From Methanobacteriota archaeon (GTDB lineage: Archaea > Thermoplasmatota > Poseidoniia > Poseidoniales > Thalassarchaeaceae): a stretch of 6,158 nt of DNA. Below are positions 5,709 through 6,158 of the stretch, in pieces (within the stretch, counting starts at the first letter, position 1; the number at the start of each line of letters is the position of its first letter). The position numbers and the translations under genes are program-made. Under the pieces are notes generated by a model. That model had not been told where the DNA came from. It saw nothing but the letters and a program-made list of their open reading frames with translations, and did no database searches. The stretch covers positions 1 to 6,158 of the forward strand of contig NYST01000045.1 of the NCBI GenBank assembly GCA_002683155.1, read 5' to 3'.

Positions 5709-6158
5709 ATGTCAGCAAAGACTACACCTCAATACCTGATTGATAATGCGGAAAATTACCCCGATGAGCCCGCAATCTCCTCTAAGGACAAAAACGGCAA
5801 CTGGGACGTCACCTCATGGTCTCAATTCCTAGATGATGTGATGGATCTCTCCAAGGCACTCATCGCCCACGGTTTCGAGAAGGGTGACAAGCTCAGTATC
5901 TACTCCTACAACAGAAAGGAGTGGTACGCCGCATACTCCGCAGCCAACATGTGTAATGGTGCTGCAGTGGGAGTCTACCACACTTGCTCTCCCGAGGAAG
6001 TAGAGTGGGTAGTCGGGAACTCCGACTCAAAGGTTGTGTTCGTCGGAAACAACCCTATGGATGGGGGCGACCCCTCCAAGATGTGCGCCCAAAGACTTCA
6101 CGAAGCCCTAGCATCGCTAGACAAGGTCGAAGCAGTCGTGGTTATGGAAGGTGTCGAC
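5709..6158 (+). CDS. AMP-dependent long-chain acyl-CoA synthetase, N-terminal part (cut by window edge)
   Basis: Translation from ATG 5709 is open for 150 codons to the window end. It matches the N-terminal region of the AMP-binding (ANL) family in its long-chain fatty acyl-CoA synthetase branch. TPQYLIDNAENYPDEPAIS (6-24) is the opening helix and strand, and TSWSQFLDDV (35-44) is the 'tW.ef...v' block. GDKLSIYSYNRKEWY (60-74) and GVYHTCSPEEVEWVVGNSD (88-106) are followed by KVVFV (108-112). These proteins activate a carboxylic acid with ATP and transfer it to coenzyme A. The P-loop-like phosphate-binding motif and the rest (usually about 600 residues) lie outside the window, so activity and chain-length preference cannot be judged. 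A role with the aromatic-cleavage genes is not implied; they lie on the other strand more than 3 kb away. Confidence 0.88.
   Translation, partial: MSAKTTPQYLIDNAENYPDEPAISSKDKNGNWDVTSWSQFLDDVMDLSKALIAHGFEKGDKLSIYSYNRKEWYAAYSAANMCNGAAVGVYHTCSPEEVEWVVGNSDSKVVFVGNNPMDGGDPSKMCAQRLHEALASLDKVEAVVVMEGVD

Noticed and set aside
5240..5710. Open frame of 156 codons on the minus strand across the SMUG1-like gene
   Set aside because: It is a shadow of the SMUG1 coding frame; the plus-strand product carries all catalytic motifs.
1..6158. CRISPR arrays, insertion sequences, tRNA or rRNA genes
   Set aside because: No spaced direct repeats, terminal inverted repeats, transposase-like frames or RNA-gene cores were seen; the window is almost entirely covered by coding regions.

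Overview
The window looks archaeal, and a planktonic marine euryarchaeon (Poseidoniales / Marine Group II, or a relative) is my best guess. The grounds are indirect. Base composition is balanced. Genes are tightly packed. Two genes have AT-rich TATA-like boxes about 27 nt before the ATG with no Shine-Dalgarno sequence, which is a leaderless archaeal pattern. One gene starts with TTG behind a GAGGTG ribosome-binding site. No rRNA, tRNA or other lineage marker is present, so the assignment is inference.

The left part (1-2473, minus strand) is an operon read right to left. First comes an AmnB-like catalytic subunit of 2-aminophenol 1,6-dioxygenase (1568-2473), then an AmnA-like non-catalytic subunit (635-1558), then a RidA-family protein of the 2-aminomuconate deaminase (AmnD) type (1-638, cut by the window edge). 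The genes are joined by a Shine-Dalgarno that overlaps a stop codon and by an ATGA overlap. Together they suggest ring cleavage of an aminophenol-type compound, then deamination of the cleavage product. The semialdehyde dehydrogenase needed between the two steps is not in view. The RidA protein carries an N-terminal extension with seven glycines at exact four-residue spacing, a long glycine zipper. This is the most unusual feature here.

The middle (2474-4355) holds two membrane-protein genes that converge and overlap at their 3' ends by 39 bp. One is an unrecognised 135-residue protein on the plus strand. The other is a PAP2/Aur1-like phosphatase or phosphotransferase on the minus strand with a C-terminal domain probably outside the membrane.

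The right part (4356-6158, plus strand) starts with a compact two-gene unit: a YbaK/EbsC-type aminoacyl-tRNA deacylase followed with no gap by a SMUG1-type uracil-DNA glycosylase. A short T-rich stretch and a TATA-like box follow. The N-terminal 150 residues of an AMP-dependent long-chain acyl-CoA synthetase then run off the right edge. No mobile element, CRISPR array, RNA gene or long non-coding stretch was seen.
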